Below, piece by piece: positions 42,840 through 53,077 of a stretch of 64,000 nt of DNA. Under the pieces are notes generated by a model. It made no database searches. It was not told where the DNA came from and saw nothing but the letters and a program-made list of their open reading frames with translations. The stretch is taken from the NCBI RefSeq assembly GCF_027570035.1, contig NZ_JAKMUU010000004.1, positions 124,001 to 188,000 on the forward strand, read 5' to 3'. Within the stretch, counting starts at the first letter, position 1. Each line of letters opens with the position of its first letter. A program made the translations under genes and the position numbers. Origin of the DNA: Corynebacterium curieae (lineage in GTDB: Bacteria > Actinomycetota > Actinomycetes > Mycobacteriales > Mycobacteriaceae).

Positions 42840-44200
42840 CACTAAAGCTGAACTTTTTTGCCAAGTCCGATCGCGGTCTCATTCGGGATAATAATGAGGA
42901 CTCTGGCTACGCTGGGCCGCACCTGCTGATCTTGGCCGATGGCATGGGTGGCCACGCTGCGGGCGAAGTTGCTTCCGAACTGATGGTTAACCACCTAGAA
43001 ATCTTGGACCAAGATCCGGGCCAAGAGGACACTAAGGCGCTGCTAGAGGCGGCCGCCGAGCAGGCAAATGAGGCCATTAGTGATCACGTCAAGGCTCATC
43101 CAGAGACCGAAGGCATGGGCACCACGCTGTCCACCATGCTCTTTAATGGCACGGATTTCGGCGTCTGCCACGTGGGCGATTCCCGCGGCTACCTGCTGCG
43201 CGACGGCAAACTCAAGCAGATCACCAAGGATGACACCTACGTACAATCCTTGGTGGATAAGGGCGAACTGGACCCAGGCGATGTCTCGTCCCACCCGCAA
43301 AAGTCCCTCATCCTGAAGGCCTATACGGGCCGCCCAGTTGAGGCGACGCTGTTTACTCTCGATGCCAAGCCGGGCGACCGTATCTTGCTGTGCTCCGATG
43401 GACTTTCGGATCCGGTAACCGCATCCACCATTGAGACCGCACTCGGACAAGGCAGTATTGAGCAAGCCGGGGCCACCTTGGTGGACCTAGCCATCCGCTC
43501 CGGAGGCCCGGATAACGTCACTGTGGTTATCGGTGAAGTAACCGAAGAGAAACCGAAGGAACACGAACCATTCCGCGTGGGTGCGCTCGCAGGACCTACG
43601 GAAGAGCCAACCCATCCGGATTCCTCGGCCTCGCGGGCGGCACAGCTCTCCCGCAAACCCCAGGTAATCCCCCCAGCTGTTATGGCGGACGGGGAAGACG
43701 AGCGCACTGAGGCGAGCGATGACGACGCGGAGGATGAAACTTCCGGCCGAAAGATCGGCTGGAAGGTACTCATTGCCTTGCTCATCGTGCTGGCCCTAGT
43801 CATCGGTGCCGGCGTGTGGGCGAAGAACTTCTTGTCCAATAATTACTACGTTGCCACCAACGAGGCACAGGAAATCACCATCCAACAAGGTGCTGATTAC
43901 TCCGTCTTTGGCAAGGAACTTCACTCCACGCACCAAAACGTGTGCATCAATGACAGCAATACGCTGCTCTTTTCCGGCGAGCCATGCAAGGGAGACTTCG
44001 CACCGCTGAAGGTCACGGACCTGCCAGAATCTGAACGCAGCGCCGTCGACCATCTCTCCACTGGTGATCTAGGCGAGGTGCAGCAGCAGATCAATGATTT
44101 GGGCGATAAGGCGCTCAAGCCATGTATCACTGCGCCGAGTCAAAAAGATAAGAAGGATGCCAAGAAAAACAAGCCTGGCGTCACCTGCCGGGAGGTGTAG
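42836..44200 (+). CDS. pstP: PP2C-type Ser/Thr protein phosphatase
   Basis: A 454-residue phosphatase. The PP2C domain (residues 1-230) has the metal motifs RDNNEDSGYAGPHLLILADGMGGHAAGE, TTLSTMLFNG, CHVGDSRGYLL, LCSDGLSD and GGPDNVTVVIGE. A membrane segment (GWKVLIALLIVLALVIGAGVWA) at about residues 305-325 anchors it, and the rest lies outside the membrane. It reverses PknA/PknB phosphorylation. The extracytoplasmic tail of about 125 residues has a Cys pair and a Lys-rich end. Confidence 0.92.
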   Translation: MTLKLNFFAKSDRGLIRDNNEDSGYAGPHLLILADGMGGHAAGEVASELMVNHLEILDQDPGQEDTKALLEAAAEQANEAISDHVKAHPETEGMGTTLSTMLFNGTDFGVCHVGDSRGYLLRDGKLKQITKDDTYVQSLVDKGELDPGDVSSHPQKSLILKAYTGRPVEATLFTLDAKPGDRILLCSDGLSDPVTASTIETALGQGSIEQAGATLVDLAIRSGGPDNVTVVIGEVTEEKPKEHEPFRVGALAGPTEEPTHPDSSASRAAQLSRKPQVIPPAVMADGEDERTEASDDDAEDETSGRKIGWKVLIALLIVLALVIGAGVWAKNFLSNNYYVATNEAQEITIQQGADYSVFGKELHSTHQNVCINDSNTLLFSGEPCKGDFAPLKVTDLPESERSAVDHLSTGDLGEVQQQINDLGDKALKPCITAPSQKDKKDAKKNKPGVTCREV

Positions 44201-44203
44201 GTT

Positions 44204-45556
44204 GTGAAAAAGTTTTTTAGCCGAGGAACCGAACTCGGCCTGCTCATCCTAGCCGCCATCGTCTTCGCTATTACCCTGGTCAGCCTGGAACTATCCCAAG
44301 ACAACGCGCTGACCATGGATCTGGTTTACCTTATTGGCGGATTCATTGGCGTCTTCACCGTCGCCCACTTGGTGATGTGCTTCTTAGCGCCTTATGCCGA
44401 TCAAATCATGCTGCCCATTGTGGCGATCCTTAACGGCATCGGGCTCATCATGCTGGCCCGCCTGGATCTGGTCAATGAAGGCGGGCTCGCCGTGCGCCAG
44501 GTCATGTGGACCATCGTCGGGCTCGTGTTGTTTATACTGGTCCTCGCCATTTTGAAGGACCACAGGTCACTGACGCGCTACTCCTATATCTTGGGGGCCG
44601 CCGGCCTCATCCTGCTGGCTCTGCCGCTGGTATGGCCGCAGCCCCCAGACGTGGAGGCACGCATCTGGCTAAATCTGGGACCCTTCTCTATTCAGCCGGG
44701 CGAGTTCTCCAAGATCTTGCTGATCTTATTCTTCGCCATGCTGCTGACGCAGAAGCGCTCCCTTTTTACCGTGGCGGGCTACCGCGTGCTGGGTATTTCT
44801 TTGCCGCGCCTGCGTGACCTCGCGCCCATCCTGATCGTCTGGGCCATCGCGATCGTCATCATGGGTATCTCCAATGACTTCGGCCCAGCATTGCTGCTGT
44901 TTAGCACCGTGCTCGGCATGCTCTACATGGCCACCGGCCGCGTGAGCTGGCTGCTCATCGGCGTGGTCCTCGTCGGCGTCGGCGGGTTTGGCATTTACCA
45001 AGTCTCCGCGAAGATCCAGCAGCGCTTTTCTAACTTTTTGGATCCGCTGGGTAACTATGACGTCACAGGTTTCCAGCTCTCCCAATCGCTATTCGGCTTG
45101 TCTTCCGGCGGCATCTCTGGCAGCGGCTTGGGCGAGGGGCATCCAGAACTAGTTCCGGTGGCCCACTCGGACTACATCCTTGCTGCAATCGGTGAGGAGT
45201 TCGGCCTCATTGGCCTCGCTGGCGTGCTGGTGCTTTTCGGTATGCTGGTTACCCGCGGCTTTGGCACTGCGCTGCGCACCCGCGATACCTATGGCAAGCT
45301 GGTGGCTTCTGGTCTTTCTCTTACCTTGGCAGTTCAGGTCTTCGTGGTCACCGGCGGCATCTCTGCCCTGCTGCCGATGACCGGTTTGACCACGCCGTTC
45401 ATGTCTGCCGGTGGTTCCTCTCTCATGGCTAACTATGTGTTGTTGGCGATCTTGCTGCGGATCTCTAACGCGGCTCGCCGCCCCATGCAGGAGACCTCGA
45501 GCAATGCGCCGAGCGATACCTCCATGTTCCCGTCGGTCCAGGAGGCTCACCGATGA
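44204..45556 (+). CDS. rodA: RodA-type SEDS peptidoglycan polymerase
   Basis: A 450-residue SEDS protein with about ten transmembrane helices. The family's second signature is intact: YDVTGFQLSQSLFGLSSGGISGSGLGEG, followed by HSDYILAAIGEEFGLIG and PMTGLTTPFMSAGGSSLMANYVLL. It polymerises lipid II with its class B PBP partner, encoded directly downstream and overlapping by 4 bases. GTG start at 44204. It lies 3 bases after pstP. Confidence 0.92.
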   Translation: MKKFFSRGTELGLLILAAIVFAITLVSLELSQDNALTMDLVYLIGGFIGVFTVAHLVMCFLAPYADQIMLPIVAILNGIGLIMLARLDLVNEGGLAVRQVMWTIVGLVLFILVLAILKDHRSLTRYSYILGAAGLILLALPLVWPQPPDVEARIWLNLGPFSIQPGEFSKILLILFFAMLLTQKRSLFTVAGYRVLGISLPRLRDLAPILIVWAIAIVIMGISNDFGPALLLFSTVLGMLYMATGRVSWLLIGVVLVGVGGFGIYQVSAKIQQRFSNFLDPLGNYDVTGFQLSQSLFGLSSGGISGSGLGEGHPELVPVAHSDYILAAIGEEFGLIGLAGVLVLFGMLVTRGFGTALRTRDTYGKLVASGLSLTLAVQVFVVTGGISALLPMTGLTTPFMSAGGSSLMANYVLLAILLRISNAARRPMQETSSNAPSDTSMFPSVQEAHR

Positions 45557-46983
45557 ATAGATCCATCCGTCTAGTGTCCTTATTTGCCGTCATTTTGACC
45601 GCTATTTTGCTGGTCAATTTGACGGTAATCCAGGCTTTTTCTGAAGATAAGTACGCCCATAATCCACGGAATATGCGCGGCTTCATGGAAATGCAGACCA
45701 CTCCGCGCGGCCAGATCTTTGCGGGCAATACCGTGTTGGCGCAGTCGACGCAGAACCCGGATGAGACCTACTCGCGCTCCTATCCCATTGATTCACCAGC
45801 CTTTGGCAACTTGACCGGCTACTTGTCTAGCCAATTTGGCGCCTCGGAACTGGAGTCCTCCCAAAATGACATCCTCAATGGCACTGATGATTCTTTAATG
45901 AAGCAAAACTGGCTGGATGCTCTGGCCGATAAGCCGAAGCAGGGCGCAAATGTGGAGGTGACCATCGATCCTGCGCTCCAGCAGGCTGCCTATGATCAGC
46001 TAGTGGGCCCGGGTTACGAGGGCTCTGCGGTTGCCATTCAGCCTTCCACTGGCAAGATCTTGGCCATGGCCTCCAACCCGGGCTATAACCCCAATGATCT
46101 GATGGGCGATTCTGCCGAGGATCATTGGGCCAACCTGCAAGAACAGGAGGACCAGCCACTGGTCAACCACGCCGGTGCCGAGACCCTGCCACCTGGTTCC
46201 ATCTTCAAGATCATCACCACTGCGGCAGGCCTAAACAATGGTTTTGATCCCTCTTCCACGCTGACCGGTTCCAATGTCATTACTTTGCCGGATACGGTTA
46301 CGGAGCTGACCAACTACGCCAATCAAAAGTGCAATGGCCAGGATTCGGTGACGCTCCAGACCGCGTTTGCGTTGTCCTGCAATACCGCGTTTGTGGAAAT
46401 GTCGGAGCAGATCGGCGCGGATGAGCTGCGCAAGTACGCCAAGGCCTTTGGTGTGGGTGAGAACTACGACCTTGGCGTGTCCACCTCCGGCGGCACCTTG
46501 GGTGATTTGCCGGACGGTGCGGCCACAGCGCAGTCTGCCATCGGCCAACGCGATGTCACCATGACCGCGCTACAGGCGGCCGTCATGGCAGGCACGGTAG
46601 CCAATAAGGGTACCCGCATGCAGCCTTACCTGGTCAATCGCATTACCGACGCCCAGATGAAAGACGTCCGCACCACCAAACCCAAGAAGGCAGACCAGGC
46701 GGTTAATGAGGAGACCGCGGCTACGCTTACTGATTTGATGTATGCCTCTGAGCGTTCGTCCTGGGGCTATGACGGTAACGGCTTTGCCTCGAAGACCGGC
46801 ACCGCCGAGCACGGCGAGGGGCTGGCCCCGCACGTGTGGTACGTTGCCTTCGATCCGGAACGCGATATTGCCGTGGGCGTCGTGGTGAAAAATGGTGGTA
46901 ACTTGGGTGAGTCCGCTACGGGCGGCAAGGTTTCCGGCCCGATTGGCCGCGCCATTCTGCGCGCATACCAGGGGGAGCAGTAA
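45553..46983 (+). CDS. pbpA: Class B penicillin-binding protein PbpA
   Basis: A 476-residue transpeptidase. One N-terminal membrane anchor (LVSLFAVILTAILLVNLTVI), a PBP-dimer region, and the transpeptidase with SIFK (PPGSIFKIITTAAG), SCN (ALSCNTAFVEM) and KTG (ASKTGTAEHG). It cross-links peptidoglycan with RodA at the growing pole or septum. Overlaps both neighbours: starts inside the rodA stop and ends one base into the pknA start. Confidence 0.93.
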   Translation: MNRSIRLVSLFAVILTAILLVNLTVIQAFSEDKYAHNPRNMRGFMEMQTTPRGQIFAGNTVLAQSTQNPDETYSRSYPIDSPAFGNLTGYLSSQFGASELESSQNDILNGTDDSLMKQNWLDALADKPKQGANVEVTIDPALQQAAYDQLVGPGYEGSAVAIQPSTGKILAMASNPGYNPNDLMGDSAEDHWANLQEQEDQPLVNHAGAETLPPGSIFKIITTAAGLNNGFDPSSTLTGSNVITLPDTVTELTNYANQKCNGQDSVTLQTAFALSCNTAFVEMSEQIGADELRKYAKAFGVGENYDLGVSTSGGTLGDLPDGAATAQSAIGQRDVTMTALQAAVMAGTVANKGTRMQPYLVNRITDAQMKDVRTTKPKKADQAVNEETAATLTDLMYASERSSWGYDGNGFASKTGTAEHGEGLAPHVWYVAFDPERDIAVGVVVKNGGNLGESATGGKVSGPIGRAILRAYQGEQ

Positions 46984-48428
46984 TGAATAGCGCTGAGAAT
47001 AAAGAACATCTCCAAGAACTTATTGGCAGCGACTACGAGCTGCAGTGGATCATCGGCCACGGCGGAATGTCCACCGTGTGGCTGGCCGATGACACCCACA
47101 ACGATCGCGAGGTAGCGCTCAAAGTCCTGCGCCCGGAGTTTTCCGATAATCACGAATTCCTCTCCCGCTTCCGCAACGAGGCGAAATCGGCCGAATCCAT
47201 TCAGTCAGAAAACGTGGTAGCCACCTATGACTACCGCGAATTAGAGGATAACGGCCGCAAATTCTGCTTCATGGCTTTAGAGTACGTGCGCGGCGAATCT
47301 TTGGCGGATCTGTTGGCACGTGAAAATACGCTGCAGGAGGAGCTGGCGCTCGATGTCCTCGAGCAGGCTGCGCATGGCCTTTCCATCATTCACCGGATGG
47401 ATTTAGTTCACCGCGATATCAAGCCCGGTAACCTGCTTATTACGCAAAATGGCCAGGTCAAAATCACGGATTTTGGCATCGCCAAGGCTGCCGCCGCCGT
47501 GCCGCTTACCCGCACCGGCATGGTAGTAGGCACCGCACAGTATGTATCCCCCGAGCAAGCACAAGGCAAGGATGTCACGCCGGCTTCCGACGTCTATTCG
47601 CTCGGCGTCGTCGGCTATGAAATGCTGGCCGGCAAGCGTCCCTTTACCGGAGATTCCTCCGTGTCCATCGCCCTGGCACACATCAACCAGGAGCCAGAGC
47701 CGCTTTCGACAAATATCAGCGCTCCAGCCCGCGAGCTCATTCGCATCGCATTGCGCAAGGACCCTTCCACCCGCTACGCCGATGGCAATGAGTTCACTCT
47801 GGCTATTTCCGCGGTCCGGCTAGGCAAGCGCCCTCCGCAACCCAAGTCTGCACCGCTAGCACAGCGCGCGCCGGAGCCATCGCCGTCTGCCTCGACGGAG
47901 ATGTTGGGCAATGTCGCCCAACCCACCACCATCCATCCGGCCGTGGGAACCGCTCCCACAAAGGAGTCCAAGGGCGGCTCCTCTTTCCTGAAGGGTTTAG
48001 GCATCACCCTGCTCCTCGCAGCCTTGGCCGGTGGTGGCTATGCCGCCTACCAGCACTTTGGCGATAGCGAGGGACAAAGCGAGCCCTCCAGCACTCCTGA
48101 AGCCTCGGTCGTTACGGAATACCGCGACCCCACCACCACGCACCAGGATGCCCCGGAAGAAGATACGGAAGAGGCACCGGCACCAGTGACGGTGACGGAA
48201 ACGGAGCCACAAGAAACCGAACGGGAAGAGGCGCCGCGTACGACGCACCGCGAGACGCCCACGCGTCATTCTCCCACGCACCAAAAGCAGCCTCCAGCCG
48301 CGCCGACGCAACAGAACCCGCAGGATACGCACGTTGAAACTACACCCGAGGTAGATACTCCAGTAAACTCACAGCCTAATGAGCTCCCCGGAGACTTGGC
48401 CGATCTAATTACGCAGGAGGGTGACTAA
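46983..48428 (+). CDS. pknA: Ser/Thr protein kinase PknA
   Basis: A 481-residue kinase. N-lobe: IIGHGGMSTVWLADD, VALKVLRPE. Catalytic loop LVHRDIKPGNLLI, DFG in ITDFGIAKAA, activation segment ending GTAQYVSPEQ. A membrane helix (GLGITLLLAALAGGGYAAY) near residues 340-360 is followed by an acidic Thr/Pro/Glu-rich tail of about 120 residues outside the cell, with no PASTA repeats. It phosphorylates cell-wall and division proteins. The ATG overlaps the pbpA stop (TAATG). Confidence 0.93.
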   Translation: MNSAENKEHLQELIGSDYELQWIIGHGGMSTVWLADDTHNDREVALKVLRPEFSDNHEFLSRFRNEAKSAESIQSENVVATYDYRELEDNGRKFCFMALEYVRGESLADLLARENTLQEELALDVLEQAAHGLSIIHRMDLVHRDIKPGNLLITQNGQVKITDFGIAKAAAAVPLTRTGMVVGTAQYVSPEQAQGKDVTPASDVYSLGVVGYEMLAGKRPFTGDSSVSIALAHINQEPEPLSTNISAPARELIRIALRKDPSTRYADGNEFTLAISAVRLGKRPPQPKSAPLAQRAPEPSPSASTEMLGNVAQPTTIHPAVGTAPTKESKGGSSFLKGLGITLLLAALAGGGYAAYQHFGDSEGQSEPSSTPEASVVTEYRDPTTTHQDAPEEDTEEAPAPVTVTETEPQETEREEAPRTTHRETPTRHSPTHQKQPPAAPTQQNPQDTHVETTPEVDTPVNSQPNELPGDLADLITQEGD

Positions 48429-48431
48429 GCG

Positions 48432-50393
48432 ATGGTCAATGACCGCTATCGGAGAGGCGAGATCATCGGCGCCGGCGGCATGTCTGAGGTTTATGCCGCC
48501 GAAGACACCGTCCTGGGCCGTCAGGTTGCGGTAAAGATGCTGCGCCCCGAAATGGCGCGCGACGTCAATTTCCGCGAGCGCTTTTACCGCGAGGCCCAGA
48601 ACTCTGGCAAGCTGAATCACCCCAATATCGTGGCGGTTTATGACACCGGAGAGACTGAGCTGGACGGCATGACCATCCCGTATATCGTCATGGAGCGGGT
48701 CAACGGCCGCACCTTGCGCGATATCATCCGCGAGGATGGAGCGCTTTCTGCCCAAGAGGCAGCGGATATCCTCAAGCCTGTGGCAGATGCGCTGCAGGCT
48801 TCGCACGAAGCCGGGATTATTCACCGCGATATCAAGCCTGCGAATATCATGCTCACCAACACCGGCCAAGTGAAGGTGATGGACTTTGGCATTGCCCGTG
48901 CACTGGATGACTCCACCTCGGCGATGACGCAAACCTCCGCCGTTATCGGCACCGCCCAGTACCTTTCTCCAGAGCAGGCTCGCGGTAAGAATGCGGATGC
49001 CCGTTCGGATGTCTATGCACTGGGCTGCGTACTCTATGAAGCACTCACGGGCCACACGCCATTTGAAGGTGAAACCCCGTTTGCGGTGGCCTATCAGCAC
49101 GTACAGGAAGAGCCGACGCCGCCGTCAGAACTCATTGCAGATCCTTCACTGACCCCCACCCAGCGAGTCAATATCGATGCGGTGGTGCTTACCGCCATGG
49201 CCAAGCACCCAGCGGATCGTTATCAGTCCGCTTGGGAAATGGCCGGTGATTTGGAGCGCCTGCGCAATGGACAGGTCACCGCAGCTGCGCGCATGCACGT
49301 CAACGAGGACGACATCGAACAGCCTACGGAGATGGTGGGGGCCGCTGCGCCCGCCGCAGCAGCGCATCGCGCACCCATTCAGTCCACTCGCCCCACCGAA
49401 GATGAGGATGATGATCAGGGCGGCGGCTGGATGAAATGGTTGGCAGCGTTCTTGGCCGCCCTTCTGGTAGCTATCGTGGGCTATTTCGCCTGGGACTTCT
49501 TCTCCGATGATAAGGAGGCTCCTGAAAAGCCGCGTCAGACCCAATCCGCTCAGCACGACAAAATCACCGTGCCAGAGGTGGAAAACCGCCCGCGCAATGA
49601 GGTGGTTAAGGAACTGGAAGACATGGGTCTACAGGTGACCGTCAACGAGGAAGCCAACCCGGATATCAAGCGCAATAATGCTATCCGCATTAATCCGGCC
49701 CCTGGTTCCGAGCTGCAAAAGAATGCCTCTGTGACCTTGACTGTTTCCTCCGGCAAGGAGATTACGGACGTCCCAGATATCACCGGCATGACCTTGGACG
49801 AAGCCTCCCAGGCCCTCGAAGAGGCAGGCTTGGCGCTTAACTCCGATGTCTCGGAAGAAAACGATGAAGCACCAGCCGGCCAAATCATCAAGCAGGACCC
49901 AGCGGGTGGTACGCAACTGTCCAAGGGATCCAAGGTACGGGTGACGGTTTCTAAGGGCGTCGAAAAGAAGCGCGTTCCCGATGTTTCCGGCATGGACGTC
50001 GATGATGCCCAAAGCCGCCTAGAGTCGAATGACTTTGATGTAGACGTGCGCGAGGTGGATTCCTTGGAGCCAAAGGGCACGGTGCTCAGCGTTTCCAATG
50101 AGGGCGCAGAGCTGGAAAAGGGCAAGCCGGTCACCGTTGAGGTTTCCAATGGCATGCTCTTTAAGGCCCCTGACCTGGTACGCAAGAATCAAGGCCAAGC
50201 TGAGGCTGCGCTGCGGGAGGCTGGCTGGACCGGCCAGTTCGTCGTGGGCGAGCCTGCCCCTACCGGCGCGTTGGTGGATGCCAATAAGATTGGTTGGGCT
50301 TCCGTGAACCCGGGCGATACCATGCGCAAGGATCAAAATATTGATATCCGCCTGTGGGACTTCGACCCCGCTGCACTTCTGCCGCAGCCATAA
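48432..50393 (+). CDS. pknB: Ser/Thr protein kinase PknB with PASTA repeats
   Basis: A 653-residue kinase. N-lobe GAGGMSEVYAAED, VAVKMLRPE; catalytic loop IIHRDIKPANIML; VMDFGIARAL; activation segment SAMTQTSAVIGTAQYLSPEQ. A membrane helix (WLAAFLAALLVAIVGYFAW) is followed by four PASTA domains beginning at KITVPEVENR, TDVPDITGMT, KRVPDVSGMD and FKAPDLVRKN. PASTA domains bind muropeptides, linking wall state to phosphorylation. Last kinase of the cluster, 3 bases after pknA. Confidence 0.95.
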   Translation: MVNDRYRRGEIIGAGGMSEVYAAEDTVLGRQVAVKMLRPEMARDVNFRERFYREAQNSGKLNHPNIVAVYDTGETELDGMTIPYIVMERVNGRTLRDIIREDGALSAQEAADILKPVADALQASHEAGIIHRDIKPANIMLTNTGQVKVMDFGIARALDDSTSAMTQTSAVIGTAQYLSPEQARGKNADARSDVYALGCVLYEALTGHTPFEGETPFAVAYQHVQEEPTPPSELIADPSLTPTQRVNIDAVVLTAMAKHPADRYQSAWEMAGDLERLRNGQVTAAARMHVNEDDIEQPTEMVGAAAPAAAAHRAPIQSTRPTEDEDDDQGGGWMKWLAAFLAALLVAIVGYFAWDFFSDDKEAPEKPRQTQSAQHDKITVPEVENRPRNEVVKELEDMGLQVTVNEEANPDIKRNNAIRINPAPGSELQKNASVTLTVSSGKEITDVPDITGMTLDEASQALEEAGLALNSDVSEENDEAPAGQIIKQDPAGGTQLSKGSKVRVTVSKGVEKKRVPDVSGMDVDDAQSRLESNDFDVDVREVDSLEPKGTVLSVSNEGAELEKGKPVTVEVSNGMLFKAPDLVRKNQGQAEAALREAGWTGQFVVGEPAPTGALVDANKIGWASVNPGDTMRKDQNIDIRLWDFDPAALLPQP

Positions 50394-50457
50394 CTGCTGG
50401 TATCCTAAGGCCTCAGTAAGAACTTAGATAAGAACTTAAATCTAGAAAAGGTATCTT

Positions 50458-50727
50458 ATGCCGAAGTCAAAGATTTCCCAGAGCTCCTCCGTCCCTACCT
50501 CGAGCTCTACTACCAACCGCACGCCCGTCAAGATCAATTCTGAGGGAACCCCGAAGTGGTACGTCGCCATCATGCTGGGCCTGATGGTTATCGGCCTGCT
50601 GTGGCTCGTGGTCAATTACCTCGCTGGCGAGGACATCCCGTTCATGGCGGAACTCGGCGCTTGGAATTACGGCATCGGCTTCGGCCTAGCCATCATTGGC
50701 CTGCTGATGACCATGGGTTGGCGCTAA
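50458..50727 (+). CDS. crgA: Cell division protein CrgA
   Basis: An 89-residue protein: a basic, Ser/Thr-rich head, then two membrane helices ([24 protein letters not shown] and [21 protein letters not shown]) with the conserved PKWYV. CrgA is a septal scaffold that interacts with FtsZ, FtsQ and PBPs. An AAAAGG SD precedes the ATG. A terminator follows at once, so it ends this unit. Confidence 0.92.
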   Translation: MPKSKISQSSSVPTSSSTTNRTPVKINSEGTPKWYVAIMLGLMVIGLLWLVVNYLAGEDIPFMAELGAWNYGIGFGLAIIGLLMTMGWR

Positions 50728-50747
50728 GCTAAACGCCCCAGCCTATT

Positions 50748-50785
50748 CCCTCGCTCCCTACTTCCGGTAGGCGGCGAGGGTTTTT
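50748..50785 (+). terminator. Rho-independent terminator after crgA
   Basis: CCCTCGC and GCGAGGG pair (50748-50754, 50774-50780), with an inner CCTAC/GTAGG stem, followed by TTTTT. Confidence 0.9.
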
Positions 50786-50801
50786 CATATCTAGGAGCCT
50801 T

Positions 50802-51368
50802 ATGCCTCGCCACATTCTTGCTGCTGGACTCATCATTTCGGTGGCCTACGCGGCCGTGCACATCGCCTTTGGCGATACCACCCTACTCACCGGCGCCGCT
50901 CCCCTCCGCCTTTCGGTGCGTAACTACCTTGGTAACGTCTTAGGCTCAGGCATGGTGTGGGGAATCTTTAGTTAGCTAGCGGGCAAAGCGTTTCCGGGTC
51001 GGTGGCTCACAGCACTCCTGGCCGGTACAGGGATCATCGTTATCATGCTGGTCGTGCACTACGCCCTGCTCATGGTCTTCGGTGTGTATAACTGGCGCGA
51101 AGCATTTGAGTATAACGCCCAGTGGTTTTTCTTGGCACTCGTCTCTGGACCGGTATTGGGCCTAGCCGGTGCCGCCTCGGCACGGTTCCGCTGGTTCGAT
51201 TTATTCGCCGCCCTTGGCTTCTTCCTCGAACCCGTCATAACCGGGCAGGTCCCCGGTAGCTCCTACCTGCCCCGCACCACGACCATCCCTGGGTACTTCG
51301 CCGCCGCGACTCTCTGGCTCATCGGCGCGGGCTTTTTCATCTGGCAGCGCCGCCATCCCACACGCTAA
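50802..51368 (+). pseudogene. Membrane-protein gene interrupted by an in-frame amber codon
   Basis: The frame from ATG 50802 (SD TAGGAG) is open for 189 codons except for a TAG at codon 58 (50973-50975). Before it: RHILAAGLIISVAYAAVHIAFG and LGNVLGSGMVWGIF; after it: FPGRWLTALLAGTGIIVIMLVVHYALLMVF, then RWFDLFAALGFFLEP and ending IWQRRHPTR. The hydrophobic pattern continues across the stop, so one point mutation (for example from CAG or TGG) probably broke a five-helix protein of unknown function. A shorter ATG restart at 51045 could give a 107-residue product. It ends 8 bases before the FAD oxidoreductase stop. Confidence 0.65.
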
Positions 51369-51376
51369 ACGCTTCC

Positions 51377-52771
51377 TCAGCGGCCCACCATCCCGGCATA
51401 CCGTGCACACCAGCGCCGGGAGCGGCGGAGCTTGAGGCCATGAAAACTCCCGGCGCGAGACGATGCGGATGATTTGAACCGTGGTCGCAGGAGGGTTTGC
51501 AGCCCGGTCATGGCACCGCCAGCAATATCGCCACCCACCAGGTTAGGATTCCATCGCTCCAGATCGGCCGGGCTCGTAGCACGGGTGGCCAAAATAGTAT
51601 CGCGAAAACCGGGAGCAAAGCGCTCGATCTGCGCGGTAATCAACTCGGTTACCTCGCCCGGATAGCGCTCCGCATAGCCGCGCGGGACGTGCGCATACGT
51701 CCACAGAGTAAGCCCCCGGGAAGGATCGGCCACGTATTGCTGGCACGCCAATAGCAATGGCCGCTCAGGCATGCACCGCTTGCCGACGTCCCCCTCGGCC
51801 CGACATATCTCCTCCAGCGTGCCTCCCACGTGCACGGTGCCGGCCTGACCCACGCGGGGATCGGTCCATGGCACGGGTTCGCTGAGGTGGAAGTCCACCC
51901 TAAAAACGGCGCTGCCATAGCGCCAGCGCGCTAGGCTGCGTCGGGTGCCGCCCCGCAGTTCCAGCCCGCCCAGGCTCAGAATCTGGCGCGGGGTCAGATT
52001 CAAAATGATCGCATCGGCTTGAGGCAGCTCGCGCAGGTCGGTGACTTCGCATCCGGTGTGGAGGCGGGCATGGTGGGAACGGAGGAGGGCCAAGAGGGCG
52101 TCGATAAGAGCACCCGTGCCGCCCTCCACCACGGGCCAGCCGCGGGTCATGCCCAGCCCGCCAAAGAGCAGGCCGAAAGCGGAGGTAAAAAGCGTGGTGG
52201 GCGAGGTAATCGCGTGCACCGCGCTGCCTGCAAAGAGCGCGCGGGCCTGAGGCGTGCAGAAGGCCACCCGCGCGAGGCTACTGGCAGGCAGGACTCCGGC
52301 CGCGCCGAATTGTGCCAAGCGCACAGGGCGATGGGGCCAGCGCACCAGCGGGGTAAGTGCGTTATCCACATGCTCATCGATGTGGCGGACAATGTGCCCA
52401 TGTAGCCGCGTCCATGCCCGGGCATCGGCTCCCAACTCCGCCGCCGTGTCCGCCAAGCAGCCGTGCAGGATCCCGGCCAGGGCACCTTCTAGCGGATGGG
52501 CCATGGGATAAGGAGCATTGCGCCACCGCAAACCGTAGGCCTCTAAGTCGAGGGCGCGAAAGGCTGGGCTCGCTACGCCAAAGGGATGGCCAGCCGCTCC
52601 GAGATCCACAATCATGCCCGGAAAAATCTCCGTAGACGAAGCCGCTGCACCGCCGGCCCGGCTGGCGCGTTCGTAGATATCCACTCTCCAACCGGCTTTG
52701 GCCAAGCGCGCCGCGGCCGTGAGCCCGTTCGGGCCTGCACCGACGATCACAGCGCGGGGTTGATAATCCAC
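51377..52771 (-). CDS. FAD-dependent oxidoreductase, phytoene-dehydrogenase/RetSat-like
   Basis: A 464-residue protein of the GMC-unrelated FAD/NAD(P) carotenoid-type oxidoreductases. The dinucleotide loop is [21 protein letters not shown], followed by the ATG-like [25 protein letters not shown]. There is no phytoene gene cluster nearby, so the substrate is open (amine, carotenoid or lipid). Start ATG 52771 with AAGGAGCATT. It is convergent with the interrupted membrane-protein gene. Confidence 0.75.
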   Translation of the reverse strand: MDYQPRAVIVGAGPNGLTAAARLAKAGWRVDIYERASRAGGAAASSTEIFPGMIVDLGAAGHPFGVASPAFRALDLEAYGLRWRNAPYPMAHPLEGALAGILHGCLADTAAELGADARAWTRLHGHIVRHIDEHVDNALTPLVRWPHRPVRLAQFGAAGVLPASSLARVAFCTPQARALFAGSAVHAITSPTTLFTSAFGLLFGGLGMTRGWPVVEGGTGALIDALLALLRSHHARLHTGCEVTDLRELPQADAIILNLTPRQILSLGGLELRGGTRRSLARWRYGSAVFRVDFHLSEPVPWTDPRVGQAGTVHVGGTLEEICRAEGDVGKRCMPERPLLLACQQYVADPSRGLTLWTYAHVPRGYAERYPGEVTELITAQIERFAPGFRDTILATRATSPADLERWNPNLVGGDIAGGAMTGLQTLLRPRFKSSASSRAGSFHGLKLRRSRRWCARYAGMVGR

Positions 52772-52833
52772 AATGCTCCTTATGCAGGTCAGTACCCAAA
52801 TTTATCAGGCTTGTTAACACAGTGGGTAAAAAG

Positions 52834-53028
52834 TTATCCACAGGCTGTGGAGAATGCCTGTGAAATGTGAATTTCACACAATTATTAACAACCTGTGGAT
52901 AACTGTTTTCACGGACTTCCACAGGCTGATTTTCGCACTTTCGCACGGGCTAGACCAGCGTGATCAGGGAAAACTCCGGAAAAGCGTTCGGTAAATTACA
53001 AAAATGTAGTTATCCACAATGTGGATAA
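52834..53028. promoter_or_regulatory. Cluster of DnaA boxes
   Basis: Four perfect TTATCCACA boxes: 52834-52842 (+), 52894-52902 (-), 53010-53018 (+) and 53020-53028 (-), the last two inverted and 1 base apart. TTATCCCCA at 53078-53086 is a near match at the rhomboid stop. The 306-base gap is AT-rich and holds no gene. Confidence 0.75.
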
Positions 53029-53077
53029 ACATTGTGGAATTCTTTCGCACACGCTTTCCGGTGATCAAATTTCACAG

